Shown in pieces: positions 16,892 to 25,878 of a stretch of DNA of 64,000 bases. Position 1 is the first letter of the stretch; every line of letters begins with the position of its first letter. Under the pieces are notes generated by a model, which searched no databases, had not been told where the DNA came from, and saw nothing but the letters and a program-made list of their open reading frames with translations. Both the position numbers and the translations under genes were made by a program. Source of the DNA: Bog-473 sp963821755 (lineage in GTDB: Bacteria; Actinomycetota; Acidimicrobiia; Acidimicrobiales; RAAP-2); assembly GCA_963821755.1 (NCBI GenBank), contig CAWGEX010000003.1, positions 558,001 to 622,000 of the forward strand, read 5' to 3'.

Positions 16892-18334
16892 TCAGAGTGC
16901 CGCGGCGGCCTCGCGCTCGCACGCCGTCCCCTCGAAGAACCGGGGATTCGCTCCGGCATGGAGCCGGACCGGATTGGTGAAGGTGAACTGCTCGAACTCC
17001 TCGGGAGTGACCGATCCCCGTTCAAGCAGTTCGTAGGCCTCGACCATGACGTTGCTCATCACCGGTGCGTCCCAGTGGGAGACGTCGCTGCCCAGCATGG
17101 GTCTCAGCGCAACCTGGCGTCCTTCGAAATTGAGGTGGAAACCGAACGAGATCAAGGGGTCGTCGGCCTCGCAGCCGAAGTAGAGGCGGGTCTCGAAGGG
17201 CTCGATGATGTCCTCCACCGTTGTGACCGAGGCCGCCGCGAACTCGTCGAGCACCGCGGGCCGGCCGGGACGTCGGGACAGGTGGTCGCCCAGCTCGGTC
17301 AAGTTGTTCGTCATGTCCGTGTTTCCGTAGCGCTCCACCAAGGCCAGCACTGCGGCCACATCGAGGTTGGCAGGATCGAGATCGTTGATGGCGTGCCCGC
17401 CCCGTTTGTCCCAGTGGCCGATGAGGTCGGCCAGCAGCGCGCATCCCCAGGTGACCCCCCCTTCCAGGAAGCCGATGCGCAGCTCGGCAAACCGCCGGTA
17501 CACACCGCCGAGGAAGAGGGCCTTGCACAGGACCTCATGGGCCCCGGCGATCCCGTTCACGTGGTTGAACACGTAGTTGGTGATCGATCGGGCCGGATGC
17601 ACCTGCTGCAAGGAGCTGTGGAATGCAGGAGCGACCTTGTTCCGCACGCAGGCCTCCCAGACGGGGTCGTAGTCGTAGGGGCTGTCGAGGCCGAACACAT
17701 CGAGACGCGAACCCACCGGGGGTCCTTCCTTCGGTCCCACCGGCCGAAATGCATGACCGGCCAGCACCACCGACTTGAAGCCCAGCACCTGGACGGCGAA
17801 GTCGATCTCGGCCACGGCCTCGTCCGGGTTCTGCATGGGAATGAGCGCACCCGGCTCCAGCCGATCGCGGTAGGGGGCGAACAACGTGGCGAAGTACCGG
17901 TTGGTGGCCCGGCAGGTGGGGGCGCGGAGCTCGTCGTCGGTGCTCATGAGAAAGCCCAGGGTCCATGAGGGATAGATCAGCATGAAGTCGATGCCCAGCT
18001 CCTCCAGGCGGTCGTACATCAAGCTGGGGAGATGGGCCGTGGCCCGGTCCCTGGGGTCCGACACCGGGTTCCCCCACCACGAGGGCATGGATCGCCACCC
18101 ATCCACGACGGCGGGGACCGACCGGTCGGCTTCGAACACGGCAGTGTCCAGTTCCTTCAGGGCGTGAGCCCGAAAGCGGTCCCGGAGTGCGGCCCCACCC
18201 ACCTCTTCGAGATAGGTCAGCACCTCGTCGTTCAACAGGGGCATGAACTCCATGAAGTGCCCATCGGCGTCCATGATCGGATGCCCGACCTCCGAGCGGA
18301 CATCAGCGGCCGTCATGTTCCTGGTCGTCGTCAT
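16892..18334 (-). CDS. Amidohydrolase-family (amidohydrolase 2) metal-dependent hydrolase
   Basis: A 480-residue TIM-barrel hydrolase. 'HPIMDADGHFMEFMPL' near residue 20 is the N-terminal metal-binding motif in the DxDxH style of this subgroup. Barrel strands include 'LGIDFMLIYPSWTLGF', 'FKSVVLAGHAFRPVG' and 'IGFLEGGVTWGCALLADLIG'. 'LYFGCEADDPLISFGFHLNF' near residue 370 and 'MLGSDVSHWD' near residue 405 hold the late catalytic Asp. Relatives are decarboxylases or C-C/C-N hydrolases acting on aromatic or cyclic acids. It ends the minus-strand group with the CitE-like gene 24 bases upstream, suggesting one catabolic transcript. Confidence 0.85.
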   Translation of the reverse strand: MTTTRNMTAADVRSEVGHPIMDADGHFMEFMPLLNDEVLTYLEEVGGAALRDRFRAHALKELDTAVFEADRSVPAVVDGWRSMPSWWGNPVSDPRDRATAHLPSLMYDRLEELGIDFMLIYPSWTLGFLMSTDDELRAPTCRATNRYFATLFAPYRDRLEPGALIPMQNPDEAVAEIDFAVQVLGFKSVVLAGHAFRPVGPKEGPPVGSRLDVFGLDSPYDYDPVWEACVRNKVAPAFHSSLQQVHPARSITNYVFNHVNGIAGAHEVLCKALFLGGVYRRFAELRIGFLEGGVTWGCALLADLIGHWDKRGGHAINDLDPANLDVAAVLALVERYGNTDMTNNLTELGDHLSRRPGRPAVLDEFAAASVTTVEDIIEPFETRLYFGCEADDPLISFGFHLNFEGRQVALRPMLGSDVSHWDAPVMSNVMVEAYELLERGSVTPEEFEQFTFTNPVRLHAGANPRFFEGTACEREAAAAL

Positions 18335-18358
18335 AGGTGAATCCCCGACTCTCTCTTG

Positions 18359-19300
18359 CTAGTCGATGCGGCCCAGGTCGCGTGCCCAGGCCAGGTTCTT
18401 CCGGGCTGACCCCACATGGGCGATGTGCACGACAAAGCCCTCGCCCTGGTTCGGGTCGCCGTGCTCGATGCGACCGGTGTCGCGCTCTTCGGCCTCGGTG
18501 GCCAGATGATCCAGCTCGAGCCAGTAGGCGAGCTCGTCGTCGGTGGGCGAGAAGACCTCGTGCACCAGGGGGATGTGGTCAGGATTACCAATCATCATCC
18601 CGTAGTAGCCGAGGTCGCGAAGCTCGGTGGCCCACTTTCGCAGGCCATCGAGATCGTCGCTGTCGCCACCCCACATGCCGCTGATGGGGTAGCGGATCCC
18701 GGCCGCCTTGGCGTCGAGCAGGACCTTGGAGCGGAGGAAGAGGGTCTCTCTGCCCTCCGCCGACCACCGGAAGCCCAGCGCCTGGTGAATGTCGCCGAAT
18801 CGGGAGATGGCACCACCCATGTAGAGGACCCGTTCGGAGGCCATGGCGATGTCATAGGCCAGGCGGAGCGCCTGGGCCGTCTCCAGGATGGGGTAGATGA
18901 TCTTGGACTTCAGCGGCAGGCCTGCTTCGACCTCCATGCAGTTGAGGAGGGCATCGGCCCCGTGTACGTCCCGTGGCCCCTCCACCTTCGGCAACAGTAT
19001 TCCCGCCAGCTTCTCGTGCATGACCGCCCGCAGGTCCTTCAGGGTTTGGCCGGTGTCGACTGCCTGTACCCGGGCGAACCAGAGCGGTGCTGGGTCGTCG
19101 GGCAGCCGGGAGAAGAACTCCGAGACGATGGAGCGAGCCCGCTCTCGGTCAGCCTCGGAGCACGGCGTCCGAGGTTCCTCCAGGTCGATGACCACGGCAT
19201 CGGCACCGTGGAACCGGGCCCTCTCGACTTGTTCCGTTTCGCTCCCGGGCACGAAGAGAACGGTGCGTAGTGGTCTGCTGTGCGCTCGCTCGTCGGTCAC
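18359..19300 (-). CDS. CitE-like HpcH/HpaI aldolase-citrate lyase family protein
   Basis: A 313-residue TIM-barrel lyase. GTG at 19300 is chosen because a GAGGGGGG ribosome-binding site lies just upstream. 'LRTVLFVPGSETEQVERARF' is the CitE N-terminus, 'GADAVVIDLEEPRTPCSEAD' carries the acidic residues, 'GILLPKVEGPRDVHGADAL' the Lys/Glu pair and 'SKIIYPILETAQALRLAYDI' the conserved Glu strand. The family cleaves or condenses CoA thioesters such as citramalyl- or malyl-CoA. Located upstream of the amidohydrolase on the same strand; together they suggest degradation of a carboxylic substrate to CoA intermediates, which is inference. Confidence 0.85.
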   Translation of the reverse strand: MTDERAHSRPLRTVLFVPGSETEQVERARFHGADAVVIDLEEPRTPCSEADRERARSIVSEFFSRLPDDPAPLWFARVQAVDTGQTLKDLRAVMHEKLAGILLPKVEGPRDVHGADALLNCMEVEAGLPLKSKIIYPILETAQALRLAYDIAMASERVLYMGGAISRFGDIHQALGFRWSAEGRETLFLRSKVLLDAKAAGIRYPISGMWGGDSDDLDGLRKWATELRDLGYYGMMIGNPDHIPLVHEVFSPTDDELAYWLELDHLATEAEERDTGRIEHGDPNQGEGFVVHIAHVGSARKNLAWARDLGRID

Positions 19301-19515
19301 AATCCCCCCTCGGCCCGGACGCCAGCCACGATTGGCTGTTCTCGTCGGCACAGTAGCAATACATCGATCGCCCGGCAGCGGAGGCCGTAGCGGTGGTCAG
19401 GACCGATCCGCCAGCGGTGTTCTGCGTAGCGTTCGGGAGTGACCCATCGCTGCTTCCGGCTCATACCCAGGCTCAAGACGCCATGTCGATCGAAGGCCCG
19501 GCGCCCGCTCGCCCC

Positions 19516-20118
19516 TTATAGGCCGAGTTTTGTCCGTGGGTTGCGTCCCATGAAGGCAGTGAGGCGTTCCCAGTCGTCAGCACCGGGAGCTGGGTAGATC
19601 TCAGGCCCGAAAGGGGCTCCAGGCTCGACCATGTTGCGGTACTGAGGTTTGATCATGGCCCGTGCCCCCTCGAGTGCGGGCAAGGCAAGGGAAGGATCCA
19701 ACTTGTCGATCTGTCCGGTGGCCCTTGCCAAGTCCCAGGCGTGTGCGGCCAGCTCTGCCAGGTACATGTCCACCAGGGTGGCCCCCGCGTACTCCTCGCC
19801 CCACGGCATTGTGTAGCTCAAGGACAAGCTGGAGTTGTCGCCCCATGCTTGTGCCGCCTGTTCCGCAGCGCTACGTAGCTGACCGGGCGCGTCGGAGAGC
19901 TCCACGTGAGGGGACTCGTCTCCGGGCGGGGGTGCCTGCCCGCGGCCGAGGGCGGCCGCCCGGCGGCCCGCTTCGACGAGGTGGTCGATCAGTCCGGCCA
20001 CGTCGTACTTGGGACACGGTGTCGGGTGGCCGAGCTCGTCAGCAACTATTCCTGACACGATCACCGCAGCGTTCTCGTAAGAATCCAACAACGTGCTTCG
20101 GCGGTCAGGATCGGCCAT
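19516..20118 (-). CDS. MDMPI/DinB-like (TIGR03086-type) metal-binding protein
   Basis: A 200-residue helical-bundle protein. 'HPTPCPKYDVAGLIDHLVEA' near residue 30 matches the N-terminal motif of mycothiol-dependent maleylpyruvate isomerase-like proteins, with His in 'IDHL' as first metal ligand. 'MYLAELAAHAWDLARATGQ' near residue 118 supplies the other His. The family is common in Actinobacteria, often linked to mycothiol chemistry, but most members have no known substrate. It lies 215 bases upstream of the CitE-like gene on the same strand and just outside the proposed island boundary at 20184. Confidence 0.85.
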   Translation of the reverse strand: MADPDRRSTLLDSYENAAVIVSGIVADELGHPTPCPKYDVAGLIDHLVEAGRRAAALGRGQAPPPGDESPHVELSDAPGQLRSAAEQAAQAWGDNSSLSLSYTMPWGEEYAGATLVDMYLAELAAHAWDLARATGQIDKLDPSLALPALEGARAMIKPQYRNMVEPGAPFGPEIYPAPGADDWERLTAFMGRNPRTKLGL

Positions 20119-20183
20119 GCGGTTCCTCCTCGGTGTGACAGGCTAGCTACGCCGGTCGCCGGTTCGCGAGCGCCACATCACAG

Positions 20184-20202
20184 CGTGTCGGAGGGGGGAC
20201 TT
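20184..20202. repeat. 19-bp direct repeat of the tRNA-Leu 3' end (candidate attachment site, distal)
   Basis: CGTGTCGGAGGGGGGACTT here is identical to 38383-38401, which covers the last bases of tRNA-Leu(GAG). Flanking bases differ (G/T here, A/G at the tRNA). A second copy of a tRNA 3' end 18.2 kb away, with an integrase remnant next to the tRNA, is the classic mark of site-specific integration. Confidence 0.7.
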
Positions 20203-20393
20203 TAACCATGAACCCACCGCCGGTCTGGCAGATCGAGGTGGCTGCCTAGGTGCTCCTTTTCTGGTCCAGTCGTCCTGGTCCGCGGATCACGCCGGTGGCA
20301 ATTGACGCCGAACTCTCCTCATCACGTTAGCGACCTGCTTTGGCCATCCGTGCCATTCCCATTGATCGCGCCCGAGGTAGTCGAGGAGTCGTC

Positions 20394-20549
20394 CTACCGC
20401 CGACGTGTGGGCACCGATAGTGAGTCCTGACATAGAACCGTCCTGCCTGCCTTGCGCTTACCCTCGGTTGCCTTCTCGCACTCGTCGGCCACCGCTTGCT
20501 TCTCGGCGGCCTTAGAAGAGCCGTACTCGATGATCTGGACGAATCCCAT
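20394..20549 (-). CDS. Small protein (51 aa), probably a truncated member of a longer family
   Basis: The ATG at 20549 has GGAGG six bases upstream. The product begins 'GFVQIIEYGSSKAAEKQAVA' and is lysine/glutamate-rich, then ends abruptly in 'PTRRR'. The opening resembles small actinobacterial proteins of about 90-100 residues that continue with a dimeric alpha-beta barrel-like half; here the second half is missing or out of frame. Just downstream a different frame stays open for about 48 codons (20287-20433). It lies directly inside the proposed attachment site. Confidence 0.4.
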   Translation of the reverse strand: MGFVQIIEYGSSKAAEKQAVADECEKATEGKRKAGRTVLCQDSLSVPTRRR

Positions 20550-20923
20550 AATGACCTCCACTCAGGTCCGAACCAAAGCGTAGAGCGACGGGCTGAGAGG
20601 TGTTCGTCCGACGGATCCGGTTGCTCGGTGAGTTCTGTGCGTTGGCCGCAGGTTGGAGTCCCGACGACTGGCAGGAGCTGGACGTTAGGGCCAGGCGAAG
20701 ATCCAGGCCTGACATCCTCGGTCGCTCTGGCTCGCGGCAGTCACGGATCGCCGGCGTGGCGGAGCCCGAACTCCCAGATCGACTTGGTGGCGTCAGTCTC
20801 ACGGTCCGGTGCCCGATCTGAGCCTCGTCGTCGAACGGTGTTTGACAGCTAGTCGCGTGCGCGATGAAACGAGCACCGTTCCAAATTATTGGTCGGCGAC
20901 GGTGATCGTCGTGCTGCCTGCAA
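20550..20923. other. Interval downstream of the sulfatase, no supported gene
   Basis: About 370 bases with no ribosome-binding site-supported frame and no domain I recognise. The overlapping Ser/Arg-rich frames look like noise. Confidence 0.4.
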
Positions 20924-23334
20924 TCACTCCGACAACGCGTGGGCCGCCTGGCCGTGTTGGTGCGCCACGTGAACGTCGAGTTCATCCTGGTCCGTGAGGT
21001 GCGGCGTGATGTCGAAGGCCACTTTCTTGATCGTCCCCGAGAAAGGGAATGGCTTCCGGTCCTCGTAGGCGCGATCGACGACTCCACCATTGTCGCGCCC
21101 GATGTCCATGCCCGCATAGCCCGAGAAGCGGATCGGCACCGTAAAGTCCATTCGTCCCTTGCCGATCTGCCGGTCATTGACGCGCAAGGTCACGTCGCCA
21201 CCCGTCGCCGGCTTGGCCGCGTCGGCCAAGAACTCCATCCGCACCGTGATCTCGCCAGCTGGTAGGTCTTCCTCGGCGACCTGGGTGTAGACGAACACGC
21301 CCATCATCGAGTAGGTGTGGGTGAGCTTGCCGTCCTTGACGAACAGGGTAAATCCCCCGAGGTGGTCGGCCTCGGCCACGATGACGCCTTCTGCACCCCC
21401 CTCCGGTACGACCAGGTCCGCACTGATGGTGTAAGAGCGGTTGTAGATCCGCGGGATCATGCCGGAAAGAATGTTCTGGACGTCACCCCGGAACTCGAAG
21501 GTCGTATCTTGCGCAATCGGCGGCACCATCCCGAAGAAGGCCGAGAGGGCAGCAAGGAGGGGCAGCACCTTGTAGCGCTCGGCTTCCTCCCAAAACAGAT
21601 CCTTGAGCTCTTGCACCTTCTCGGGATGGCTCGGCGGCAAGATCCTTCGCCTGTGAGAAGTCGTCAGGGAGGTAGTAGAGCTCTGCCGGACCGGCGTCGG
21701 GGTCCCAGACGCCCGGCGCATACGGACCGAGGGCGTCGGGCGTGAGGTCCCACGGGATCCGTTCGGTCTTCATGGCCAACCACCAGCCGTCCTTGTACAT
21801 GCCTCTGTTGCCTACCGACTCGAAATACTGCTGGGTGCGGTGCTCGGGGGCGGCGCCGTCGGTGAACGACGCACTGAACGAGGAACCATGCATCGGTTCT
21901 TGCTCGATGCCGTCGACCGTGGCGGGCTCGGGAAGGCCGACAACGTCGAGAATGGTGGGGGCTACGTCGATGACATGGGTGAATGGTGTGCGCAGACTGC
22001 CGGCATCCTTGATTCGGGTCGGCCAGTGCACCACAAGGGGGTTGCGGGTCCCACCAAGGTGAGACCCCACCTGCTTGCCCCACTGGAATGGGGTGGCCCC
22101 GGCCCAAGCCCAGGCGGCCGAGTAGTGGGGATCCATGATCGGAGCACCCCACTGCCCCAACCCGCCGTAACGTTCGGCGAGCTCGAGCTGCATCTCCTCG
22201 GTCAACGGAATCCCATTTTGCGTCGTAAGCTCGTTGAACGATCCCGTGGTGCGTTCCCTCCATGCTGGCCCCGTTGTCGCCCCAGATCCACAAGATGAGC
22301 GTGTTGTCGAGCTCATCGAGCTCTTCGATGGCGTCGATAACGCGCCCGACGTTGTAGTCGGCATTCTCAGAAAATCCGGAATAGACCTCCATCTGGCGGG
22401 CATAGAAGGCCCGGAGATTCTCAGGGACGTCGTCCCAGGCCGGGAATGCAGCATCGCGTGGAGTAAGCTCGGCGTCCGCAGGGATCACCCCGAGCTCTTG
22501 CTGGCGGGCGAATGTCTCCTCGCGGAGTTTGTCCCAGCCCTGGTCGAACTGGCCCTTGTACTTGTCCGCCCACGAGTTGGCCACGTGATGTGGCGCATGG
22601 CTACAACCGGTGGAGAAGTACAAGAAGAAGGGCTTCGCTGCGTCCTGAGCGCGAACGCCATGGAGCCACTCGATGGACCGATCCGCCATGGCGTCTGGGA
22701 AGTAGTACGGGTCGTCCGTGTCGTAGTAGCCCTCGGGCGTCCCGATGATCTTCTGGTTCTCGGCCAAGCAGGGATCCCACTGGCTCGCCCCACCACCGAG
22801 GAACCCGTAGAAGTAGTCAAAGCCCCAGCCGTTCGGCCAACGGTCGAATGGGCCGGCAGGACCTTGTTGCCCGTCGGGTGTGAGATGCCATTTTCCGATG
22901 ATGGCGGTGCTGTATCCATTGTCCCTCAGGATCCGAGGGAGTGGGGCGCAGTCACGGGGCAGGTTCGCCGAGTACCCGGGAAAGCCACCTGCCAACTCCC
23001 CGATGGAACCGAAACCCACCGCGTGGCTGTTTCGTCCGGTCAGCAAGGCCGCCCGGGTCGGTGAACACAGCGCCGTCACATGGAAGCGGTTGTAGCGAAG
23101 ACCGCTGCCGGCGACGCGAGTCAGGTTGGGCGTCTGGATCGGTCCGCCGAACGTGCTCGGATTCCCAAAGCCCGCGTCGTCGATGAGGACGAGTAGGACG
23201 TTGGGGGAGCCCGCTGGTGGTATCGGGTGCCCGATGAGGTTCCAGTCGGGTTGCGACCCTTCCAATGTCTTTCCCACCGTCCCCGCAAAGGCCGGCCGTC
23301 GAATCGGGAGCCGAGTGCGGTCGAGCCCGCTCAT
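20924..23334 (-). pseudogene. Arylsulfatase broken by two frameshifts
   Basis: A sulfatase of about 790 residues is spread over three minus-strand frames. The first (23334 to about 22240) has 'PNVLLVLIDDAGFGNPSTFG' (metal Asp pair), 'ALCSPTRAALLTGRNSHAVG' (Cys of the CxPxR motif converted to formylglycine), 'IGKWHLTPDG' and 'WIWGDNGASMEG'. The second continues 'GSFNELTTQNGIPLTEEMQL' and 'DVAPTILDVVGLPEPATVDG'. The third (about 21640 to 20924) resumes 'HPEKVQELKDLFWEEAERYK' and the C-terminal beta domain. The breaks are near 22235 and 21640. All active-site residues are intact, so either the gene is recently dead or these are base-calling errors. The formylglycine-generating enzyme is not in the window. 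Confidence 0.8.
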
Positions 23335-23501
23335 GGTTCCCGTCCTCCCTCTGCACGACGATCGCTCTTGACCAGTGGTGGGATCGGGTCGGAAGCACCG
23401 TTCCGTACCATCCGTGGGGTGCCACCTTGCGTGGCTTCTATCCTCAGGTCCCCAGCGGATTGGAGTGCGTGAGTATGGCTGCCTGTCATTCTTCCTCGCT
23501 C

Positions 23502-23720
23502 TCAGACGTCTGCGGGCCGGGCGATAATGTAGATCAGTGCACCAAGGATGGGCAGGAAGAGGATCAGAACTGTCCAACCGAACTTCGCCCAGCCGTGATG
23601 ATCACGACGGCGGAAGTTGTCGACGAAGCACCAGACGATGAAGAAGATCATCAGGAACACGCCCGCGAACATGAGCATGGTCCAGAAGAGACTCAGAAGC
23701 GGGAAGGTGTACGCGAACAT
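23502..23720 (-). CDS. Small PLDc_N-domain membrane protein
   Basis: A 72-residue protein with GGAGG four bases before its ATG. Two transmembrane helices are visible: 'FWTMLMFAGVFLMIFFIVWC' near residues 12-31 and 'TVLILFLPILGALIYIIARP' near residues 49-68. They are joined by a basic loop 'DNFRRRDHHGWAKFGW'. This is the phospholipase D-nuclease N-terminal pattern seen alone in many actinobacterial small membrane proteins; there is no catalytic HKD motif. A 20-bp palindrome lies 68 bases upstream of the start. The PLDc_N-SHOCT gene at 29.7-30.1 kb is a relative. Confidence 0.85.
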   Translation of the reverse strand: MFAYTFPLLSLFWTMLMFAGVFLMIFFIVWCFVDNFRRRDHHGWAKFGWTVLILFLPILGALIYIIARPADV

Positions 23721-23787
23721 TTCTCCTCCGAATCGATTGGCCGATGGGACCCCTCAGTCGAGTATTGCGACGGAGAGCTCATCCGTC

Positions 23788-23807
23788 ATCACCCGCCTTG
23801 GGGTGAT
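23788..23807. promoter_or_regulatory. Inverted-repeat operator candidate, copy 1
   Basis: ATCACCCG-CCTT-GGGGTGAT, one mismatch from a perfect 8-4-8 palindrome. It lies 68 bases upstream of the PLDc_N gene start. The same 20-bp architecture recurs at 30198, 32862 and 35256. Confidence 0.6.
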
Positions 23808-23839
23808 CTCGGAAATGCAATCTCCATTGCATTTCCGAG
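23808..23839. terminator. Perfect 14-bp stem hairpin next to operator copy 1
   Basis: CTCGGAAATGCAAT and its exact complement flank a CTCC loop. The hairpin abuts the operator with no gap and lies 62 bases after the epoxide hydrolase stop. No T-tract follows on either strand, so a transcription terminator is only one possibility; it could also be a second protein-binding palindrome. Confidence 0.5.
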
Positions 23840-23900
23840 AGGTGCCGCTGCTCGTCGAGACGAGCAACGCTCTCATGCCCTCGTTCATGTCGGCACGGCT

Positions 23901-24860
23901 CTAGGCTTCGAGTCCAGCGAGGAATTCAAACAAGAGTTCGTTGACCTCGCTCGGTCGCTCCTGCTGGGTCCAGTGTCCGCAACCCTCGAGAACAACCGCC
24001 TTTCTCAGATTGGGCATCGAGAATCGCCTCAGTTTCGCCACGAGGTCGGTCATGCCGGGCCAGTTGTAGACAAGATCCCGGTCGCCGCTGATGTAGAGAG
24101 AGGGCGGGAGCAATGGTGCCTTGTGCCATGCGGCCATCAGCTCCCAGTTCAAGATGGGATTGCGATACCAGTTGAGTCCGCCTCGGTATCCGGTTCGTTC
24201 AAACTCTGCGGTGAAGTAGTCGATGTCCTCGTCGGCCAGCCAGTCGGGCAAAGGTGCGTCCTCCGTGCCTGCAAAGAGGACCCCGTCCCCCACGTCGCCG
24301 AGCGTGTTCACCCCAGGTACGTCTCCTGAAGCACCGATGAGGATGCTGCGCACCGACGCTCGGGTATCGGCCTCCAGATTTGCCTCGGCCACGCCCGGTT
24401 CCTGGAAGAACACCTGGTAGTTGTTGGGGCCGATCTGTTCTGTAAAGGCCGTTAGTTGGTCCACGTCGCCACGCGGAATGTAGGGCACGCTGAGCAGCGC
24501 CACGCCGCGCACCAGATCGGGCCTGAACACTCCGAGCGCCGATGCCACCAGCGATCCCTCGTCGTGACCGACGACGGCGCAGCGCGTCTCTCCGAGTACC
24601 TCGAGGAGTCCCACCATGTCACCGCCGAGGTGGAGCAGGGAGTATTCCCGGACGCTTTCGGGAGCATCGGTCTGCCCGTAACCACGCAGGTCGGGAGCGA
24701 CGGCATGGTAGCCGGCGGCGGCGAGCGCGGTGAGTTGATGCCGGTACGAGTACCACAGTTCCGGAAAGCCGTGGCAGAGCACGACAAGCGGTCCCTCCCC
24801 TTCTTCGGCAACATGCATACGGATGCCGTTCGTGTCAATGAACCGATGAGAAGGGGTCAC
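23901..24860 (-). CDS. Alpha/beta hydrolase, epoxide hydrolase-like
   Basis: A 319-residue protein starting at GTG 24860. 'VVLCHGFPELWYSYRHQL' near residue 30 is the HGxP oxyanion-hole motif of epoxide hydrolases. 'CAVVGHDEGSLVASALGV' near residue 95 carries the Asp nucleophile, with Glu where most relatives have Trp (GHDWG). 'YISGDRDLVYNW' near residue 255 and 'LEGCGHWTQQERPSEVNELL' near residue 292 supply the charge-relay Asp region and the catalytic His. Expected to open epoxide rings by hydrolysis in the cytosol. Its GTG overlaps the YihY stop as GTGA, so they are co-transcribed. Confidence 0.87.
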   Translation of the reverse strand: MTPSHRFIDTNGIRMHVAEEGEGPLVVLCHGFPELWYSYRHQLTALAAAGYHAVAPDLRGYGQTDAPESVREYSLLHLGGDMVGLLEVLGETRCAVVGHDEGSLVASALGVFRPDLVRGVALLSVPYIPRGDVDQLTAFTEQIGPNNYQVFFQEPGVAEANLEADTRASVRSILIGASGDVPGVNTLGDVGDGVLFAGTEDAPLPDWLADEDIDYFTAEFERTGYRGGLNWYRNPILNWELMAAWHKAPLLPPSLYISGDRDLVYNWPGMTDLVAKLRRFSMPNLRKAVVLEGCGHWTQQERPSEVNELLFEFLAGLEA

Positions 24861-25654
24861 GGACCCTTCTCCTTCGCCCCATCCTCCTCGAGGGACACTG
24901 TCTGCCCACTCGTGCTTCGGCCTGATCGCATCAGCCAGTGGAAGGCCCGCGAGAAGGACAGATCACGTTCTCGCCAGACAAGTCCGACCACTGCGCCCAA
25001 GATGATGACGACACCGATGGCGATCAGCCAGGACATGAGGGCGAACACAACCCCGATCGGACCGTACTTCTTGTCGTCCGAAATGACCGTTCCGGAGAAG
25101 ATAAATGAGAACACGAATTCCATTCCCACCCAGAACAGCGCAGTTGCAACCGCGGATGGCAGCAGGGCGCGCCACGACTCCCTCCCCGAGAGCAGGAACC
25201 ACATCGTCCCCCACCAAAAGAGGGTCAGTCCGACGAACGCTAAAATGGCAACCAGCCACAGACCGGCTGCATTGCGCAACCAAGGCCCAGCCACCGCGGC
25301 AAGGGAGACGCAGCCAACGGTTACCACGAGCCAAATGAACCGACGGCCGATGTCCTTCAGACCTCCAGCCTTCAGCTCAAACGAGCGCTCATACAGGTCT
25401 TGCACTCCGCTCGCTGCCGCGATTCCCCCAAGAATGAAGAACAGATAGGCGGTACCGGTCACCGCATTGGAAGTCGCCGAGGATGACGCGAAAAGCCCGC
25501 TGACGTCTCGCGCTGCTTCTTGGTTCAAACCGAGATGACGCACCAACCCCGTCACTGCCGACTGCCCGGCAAGCGCGTTCCCCACAATGATGAATGGAAA
25601 GAAGCACAGCAGGAGCACCGCGGCGAAGAGCATTCCCTTGTTGATGAAGTCCAT
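24857..25654 (-). CDS. YihY/BrkB-family inner membrane protein, N-terminus possibly displaced by a frameshift
   Basis: A 265-residue protein with about six transmembrane helices ('GMLFAAVLLLCFFPFIIVGN', 'AYLFFILGGIAAASGVQDLY', 'FIWLVVTVGCVSLAAVAGPW', 'LWLVAILAFVGLTLFWWGTM' and others), the YihY/BrkB pattern. Upstream in the same frame 'AEHLWNRLNA' continues the homology without a start. A neighbouring frame holds 'RGMKSLEDDLQGFLG', possibly with an initiation at 25790. The true N-terminus may therefore be split by a single indel near 25685. The C-terminus is polar. Transport substrate is unknown. The stop overlaps the epoxide hydrolase start. Confidence 0.75.
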   Translation of the reverse strand: MDFINKGMLFAAVLLLCFFPFIIVGNALAGQSAVTGLVRHLGLNQEAARDVSGLFASSSATSNAVTGTAYLFFILGGIAAASGVQDLYERSFELKAGGLKDIGRRFIWLVVTVGCVSLAAVAGPWLRNAAGLWLVAILAFVGLTLFWWGTMWFLLSGRESWRALLPSAVATALFWVGMEFVFSFIFSGTVISDDKKYGPIGVVFALMSWLIAIGVVIILGAVVGLVWRERDLSFSRAFHWLMRSGRSTSGQTVSLEEDGAKEKGP

Positions 25655-25878
25655 GGCATTGAGGCGATTCCACAGGTGCTCCGCCGAGGAACCCTTGTAG
25701 GTCGTCCTCGAGCGACTTCATGCCACGCCGGGCCCTCTTTGGAAGCCAGATGTGGTCGAACCACGCCTCGGATTCGTCGGTTGGAGTCATGCTCTTCGAG
25801 GCGGTACCCGCGAAGGGTCGAGCGAGACAGGAGGCAGACGTGACCCACGGACTGATAGGTATCAGCGTCATGCTTTCC

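Noticed and set aside
22487..22510. Another GATCACCCCGAG stretch resembling the operator
   Set aside because: It lies inside the sulfatase coding region and lacks the second inverted arm.
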